Source: CALMSM01 sp964534095
Lineage (GTDB): Bacteria; Patescibacteriota; Saccharimonadia; Saccharimonadales; CALMSM01
Length of the DNA stretch: 21,003 nt
NCBI GenBank assembly: GCA_964534095.1
Contig: CAZHPF010000007.1
Coordinates: 1-21,003 of the forward strand
Direction: 5' to 3'
Within the stretch, counting starts at the first letter, position 1; each line of letters opens with the position of its first letter. The notes under the pieces were generated by a model. That model made no database searches. It worked only from the letters and a program-made list of their open reading frames with translations, and was not told the DNA's origin. The position numbers were made by a program, and so were the translations under genes. Below are positions 18,364-21,003 of the stretch, one piece after another.

Positions 18364-19668
18364 ATGAGTTTTGCCAAAAAAACCATCCAAGACATTGATG
18401 TAAGCGGTAAAACCGTTCTGGTGAGGGTTGACTACAATGTCCCGCTTGACGGTAAAGGTAAGATCGCAGATGATTACCGAATCAAGAAATCGTTGCCGAC
18501 AATCCAGTACTTGCGTAAAAAAGGTGCTCGTATCGTACTTTGTTCCCACTTGGGTCGTCCGGATGGTAAGCCAAATCCCACGTACAGCCTCAAACCTTGC
18601 GCTAAACGCTTAGGCGAACTGCTGGATACAACCGTGCAATTTGCCTATGACTGTGTGGGCGGCGACGTATTGGGGCAAGTCAATGAGCTAAAGTCAAAAC
18701 AAGTGTTGTTATTAGAAAACCTTCGATTTTATCCCGGCGAAGAAGCGAATGATTCGGCGTTCGCGGCACAACTGGCAGCCCTGGCCGACATATTTGTCCA
18801 GGACGGCTTCGGAGTAGTCCATCGTGCACATGCCAGCACGGTTGGCATTACAAAACATCTGCCAAGTGTGGCAGGCCTACTGTTAAGCGAAGAGGTAGAC
18901 ACCATCACCCGTGTTATGGATAATCCCGCCCGGCCGCTTATGGCAGTGATTGGCGGCAGCAAAATATCCGACAAAATTGACATACTTAATAGGTTTATAG
19001 ATATTGCCGACTTTGTCGCCGTAGGCGGCGCGATGGCCAACACGTTTTTGCTGGCCGAAGGAATTGAGATAGGTAAATCACTGGCCGAGCCGGATGAAAT
19101 TAAGTTGGCTAAAGAGATTATAGCGCGTGCTCAGAAGAAGGCTAAAAAGCAACAATTTGTGTTTTATCTGCCCCAAGACGGAGTAGTAGCGCTAAGTATG
19201 GATAAGACCGCACAGACCAGGATTGTTGACTGGGAAGCCCACGTCATTGCCAGCATAGAGAGCTATCCCAGCCGCCCCGCCCGCCAAACGGGAGTAGTTG
19301 CCAAAGACGAGCTAATACTCGATATTGGCCCGTTTAGCAGCGCCTTTATTGCTGGCGGTATGCAGCTAGCAAAGACGGTGATATGGAACGGTTCAATGGG
19401 CGTCACAGAGACACCTGGATTGCAAGGCCCCATCGGACCATTTGCACACGGCACAGAATTAATCGTTGATGCAATGCTGGGCGAGTTTGGTAATAAACCC
19501 TACAGCATGCTGGGGGGCGGTGATACGGTAGGGTATATCGAGGAGCGTCGTTTAACGGGCTTGTTTGACCACGTTTCTACAGGCGGCGGCGCCAGCATGG
19601 AGCTTATGAGCGGCAAGAAATTGCCAGGAGTCGAAGCTTTACTAAACAAACCTGCCACCTCCGCATAG
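18364..19668 (+). CDS. pgk: Phosphoglycerate kinase
   Basis: Cytoplasmic enzyme transferring phosphate from 1,3-bisphosphoglycerate to ADP. N-domain substrate motifs: VLVRVDYNVPL (residues 18-28), LCSHLGRPDG (59-68), LLLENLRFYPGEE and HRAHASTVG. C-domain nucleotide motifs: VIGGSKISDKI, VIWNGSMGV and LGGGDTVGYI (from residue 383), closing with STGGGASMEL. Several consensus positions differ conservatively (DYNVP for DFNVP, GGSK for GGAK, NGSMG for NGPMG). At 434 aa it is about 30-40 residues longer than typical bacterial copies. One base after pyk, with a weak GGA upstream. It works with pyk and tpiA in lower glycolysis. Confidence 0.97.
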   Translation: MSFAKKTIQDIDVSGKTVLVRVDYNVPLDGKGKIADDYRIKKSLPTIQYLRKKGARIVLCSHLGRPDGKPNPTYSLKPCAKRLGELLDTTVQFAYDCVGGDVLGQVNELKSKQVLLLENLRFYPGEEANDSAFAAQLAALADIFVQDGFGVVHRAHASTVGITKHLPSVAGLLLSEEVDTITRVMDNPARPLMAVIGGSKISDKIDILNRFIDIADFVAVGGAMANTFLLAEGIEIGKSLAEPDEIKLAKEIIARAQKKAKKQQFVFYLPQDGVVALSMDKTAQTRIVDWEAHVIASIESYPSRPARQTGVVAKDELILDIGPFSSAFIAGGMQLAKTVIWNGSMGVTETPGLQGPIGPFAHGTELIVDAMLGEFGNKPYSMLGGGDTVGYIEERRLTGLFDHVSTGGGASMELMSGKKLPGVEALLNKPATSA

Positions 19669-19686
19669 TAGCTAGCTGATGGGCAT

Positions 19687-19714
19687 TTGGATTTAACGCT
19701 AGCGGTGGTACACT
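19687..19714 (+). promoter_or_regulatory. Promoter of tpiA
   Basis: TTGGAT at 19687-19692, 16-bp spacer, TACACT at 19709-19714 preceded by TGG (extended -10). The start would be about 19721, a few bases before the ATG pair at 19725/19728. It lets tpiA be expressed apart from pyk-pgk. Confidence 0.5.
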
Positions 19715-19724
19715 AAGCATAAGA

Positions 19725-20528
19725 ATGATGAAGAAAATATTGATTGTGGCTAACTGGAAAATGAACCTCTCTGTGCATCAGGGCAGCTTACTTCTGCAGC
19801 GTCTCACTGATCATATTCAGAGTCATCGGAGCGTGGAGGTCGTATTAGCGCCAAGCTTGGTAAGCCTTCAACCGTTGAGCCTTCAGGTTGACCATCGTAA
19901 GTTTCGTCTGGCAGCGCAGAATGCCTATCACCATGACGAAGGCCAGTTTACTGGCGAGGTGAGCTTTAGTATGTTGCGCGGGCTGGTAGATTACGCCATT
20001 GTCGGCCACTCCGACCGACGGTATAAATTTGCCGAAAGTTTAGAAACTGTCCGAGATAAAGTCAGTGCCGCAATTCGTAATGGTATTGTCCCTATCTTGT
20101 GCGTTGGCGAAACAAAACAAGAACGGCTGGATGGTGAAACCAGCCAAGTCATCCACGATCAAGTTATATCGGCGCTCAGTGATTTGACGGCGGGAGATAT
20201 TCAGGAAATGGTCATAGCCTACGAGCCAATCTGGGCACTGAGTAATGGGACTGACTTTGCCCACCATGAAATACCTACTCCCGATATTATCGCAAAAGCA
20301 GTCAGATTGATACGCAACAACATCCGGCATTTGTATGGTGAAAAAACCGCCGAAACGGTACGTATTCTCTATGGTGGCAGTACGAGCGCTTCCACGACGA
20401 GCGGCATATTGAGCGTAAAGGGCATAGACGGCCTTTTAGTGGGCGGTGCCAGTCTTAACTACAAAGAGTTTACCGGTATCGTGGAAGCAGCATATAGGCA
20501 AGAACATGGCAGTACCAAAGAAAAGTAA
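19725..20528 (+). CDS. tpiA: Triosephosphate isomerase
   Basis: Interconverts dihydroxyacetone phosphate and glyceraldehyde 3-phosphate in the cytoplasm. Catalytic residues are visible: Asn10 and Lys12 in VANWKMN, His95 in IVGHSDRR and Glu167 in AYEPIWA. The phosphate-binding YGGST (about 216-220) and LLVGGASL close the barrel. Two departures from consensus: the near-invariant Glu97 of GHSERR is Asp97, and loop 6 reads PIWALSNGTDFAHHEIPTP, with extra residues where G-T-G-K normally follows. At 267 aa it is slightly long. Two adjacent ATGs (19725, 19728) could start it. Its last 23 nt overlap the next gene. Confidence 0.96.
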   Translation: MMKKILIVANWKMNLSVHQGSLLLQRLTDHIQSHRSVEVVLAPSLVSLQPLSLQVDHRKFRLAAQNAYHHDEGQFTGEVSFSMLRGLVDYAIVGHSDRRYKFAESLETVRDKVSAAIRNGIVPILCVGETKQERLDGETSQVIHDQVISALSDLTAGDIQEMVIAYEPIWALSNGTDFAHHEIPTPDIIAKAVRLIRNNIRHLYGEKTAETVRILYGGSTSASTTSGILSVKGIDGLLVGGASLNYKEFTGIVEAAYRQEHGSTKEK

Positions 20529-21003
20529 GCCCAAGACAATGGACGTAGCTCCTCCTGACAGCACGTTGCCGGATAATTCCAGCCGACCTCTTATTGTAGG
20601 CAACCATTCAATAATGTCGGATCCCATGGTGGTCTCGCCCGATGGAGATGGGGCTCAGCCAACAACTAGCCCACTACTTGCTGATCATGTACGGCAAGTC
20701 CAGCCATTGCTACCTAGCAGTGAGACGACAAACAAAGAACAGCCCACGGCTTCTCCTCTTGCCGAAGCTTCTTCTGATCTGCCTCAGACAAATCCTGCAA
20801 CAGCACCAACAGCGGAAATTAGTGACCCACCGGCAGAACCCCTCGCCAAAGAGCCTCCTCTCTTAGCCGAGCCTATTCAAGCGTCAGAGAAAGCACCCAA
20901 AAATGAGGAAGCGCTGCCCGATAGAGAGAAAGACCCTGTACCTAATGACGATAAAGGTGATGAAAATTCAACTTTTTCGGACAAAGACGAGCCAGCACCC
21001 GCT
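20506..21003 (+). CDS. Start of a long Pro/Glu/Ala-rich disordered protein, running off the window
   Basis: From ATG 20506 the frame stays open for all 166 codons to the end of the window. It begins MAVPKKSKPKTMDVAPP and continues as low-complexity Pro/Glu/Ser/Thr/Ala sequence (TASPLAEASSDLPQTNPATA, then AEPLAKEPPLLAEPIQ) with Asp/Lys-rich patches. No signal peptide or membrane segment is visible in this part. The start lies inside tpiA, 23 nt before its stop, with a weak AGG upstream, so it is likely co-transcribed and coupled. Composition resembles the protein at 4080-5711. Function not recognised; a folded domain may follow beyond the window. Confidence 0.7.
   Translation, partial: MAVPKKSKPKTMDVAPPDSTLPDNSSRPLIVGNHSIMSDPMVVSPDGDGAQPTTSPLLADHVRQVQPLLPSSETTNKEQPTASPLAEASSDLPQTNPATAPTAEISDPPAEPLAKEPPLLAEPIQASEKAPKNEEALPDREKDPVPNDDKGDENSTFSDKDEPAPA

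Noticed and set aside
1..21003. Recoded UGA (genetic code 25)
   Set aside because: Several genes end in TGA at the expected place (for example 9996-9998 and the beta-helix gene at 16870), and no in-frame TGA interrupts conserved domains.

Overview
The window looks like chromosomal DNA of a small-genome Patescibacteria/CPR bacterium, most probably Candidatus Saccharibacteria (TM7). This is inferred from gene content: a pyk-pgk-tpiA lower-glycolysis run, a sortase with an LPXTG-type surface protein, long disordered Pro/Glu- or Thr-rich proteins, an ISXO2-like (IS1595 family) transposase, and TGA used as an ordinary stop. TGA as a stop argues against the UGA=Gly lineages Gracilibacteria and Absconditabacteria.

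Layout. 1-1736: the 3' end of an acyl-adenylate-forming (PaaK-like) ligase converges on an Acg-type nitroreductase. 1785-3980: an orphan membrane histidine kinase with 7TM, GAF, HisKA and HATPase regions. 4080-8798: a cell-surface block. It holds a disordered acidic protein, a divergent sortase (His308/Cys379/Arg388), a Thr/Pro-rich membrane-anchored stalk protein, and a secreted PKD-like protein ending in an LPNTG sorting signal. Three near-consensus sigma70-type promoters (TTGACA, N17, TATTAT/TACAAT/TAAAAT) drive it. The sortase probably anchors the LPNTG protein, and possibly the beta-helix protein at 15098-16870, which ends in an LAESG-plus-TM tail.

8799-13640: an accessory region. A tRNA-Glu(UUC) gene is flanked by fragments of itself: a 5' half-copy upstream and a 15-bp 3'-end copy downstream. 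Beyond it lies a 4.27-kb unit bounded by a 96-bp inverted repeat with one mismatch. Each repeat arm carries the leader and promoter region of an inward-facing operon. The left operon is an ImmA/IrrE-like metallopeptidase, a two-TM protein and a 25-aa micro-ORF. The right operon is a Panacea (DUF4065/SocA-like) antitoxin candidate followed by a putative toxin. Between them are an IS1595-family transposase, a tRNA-shaped gene with a very odd anticodon loop (CTAGCTA), a one-TM protein, and a structured RNA candidate. That RNA has a four-part nested hairpin whose basal helix competes with an adjacent terminator, the layout of a riboswitch or attenuator.

13681-21003: the chromosome resumes. It holds a hypothetical protein and a SET-domain protein, both with -10 boxes placed so that the ATG would be the transcript start (leaderless), then the secreted beta-helix protein and the pyk-pgk-tpiA cluster. 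Overlapping the end of tpiA is the start of a long Pro/Glu-rich protein that runs off the window.

No CRISPR array or rRNA was seen. All assignments come from reading motifs by eye; no database search was run.
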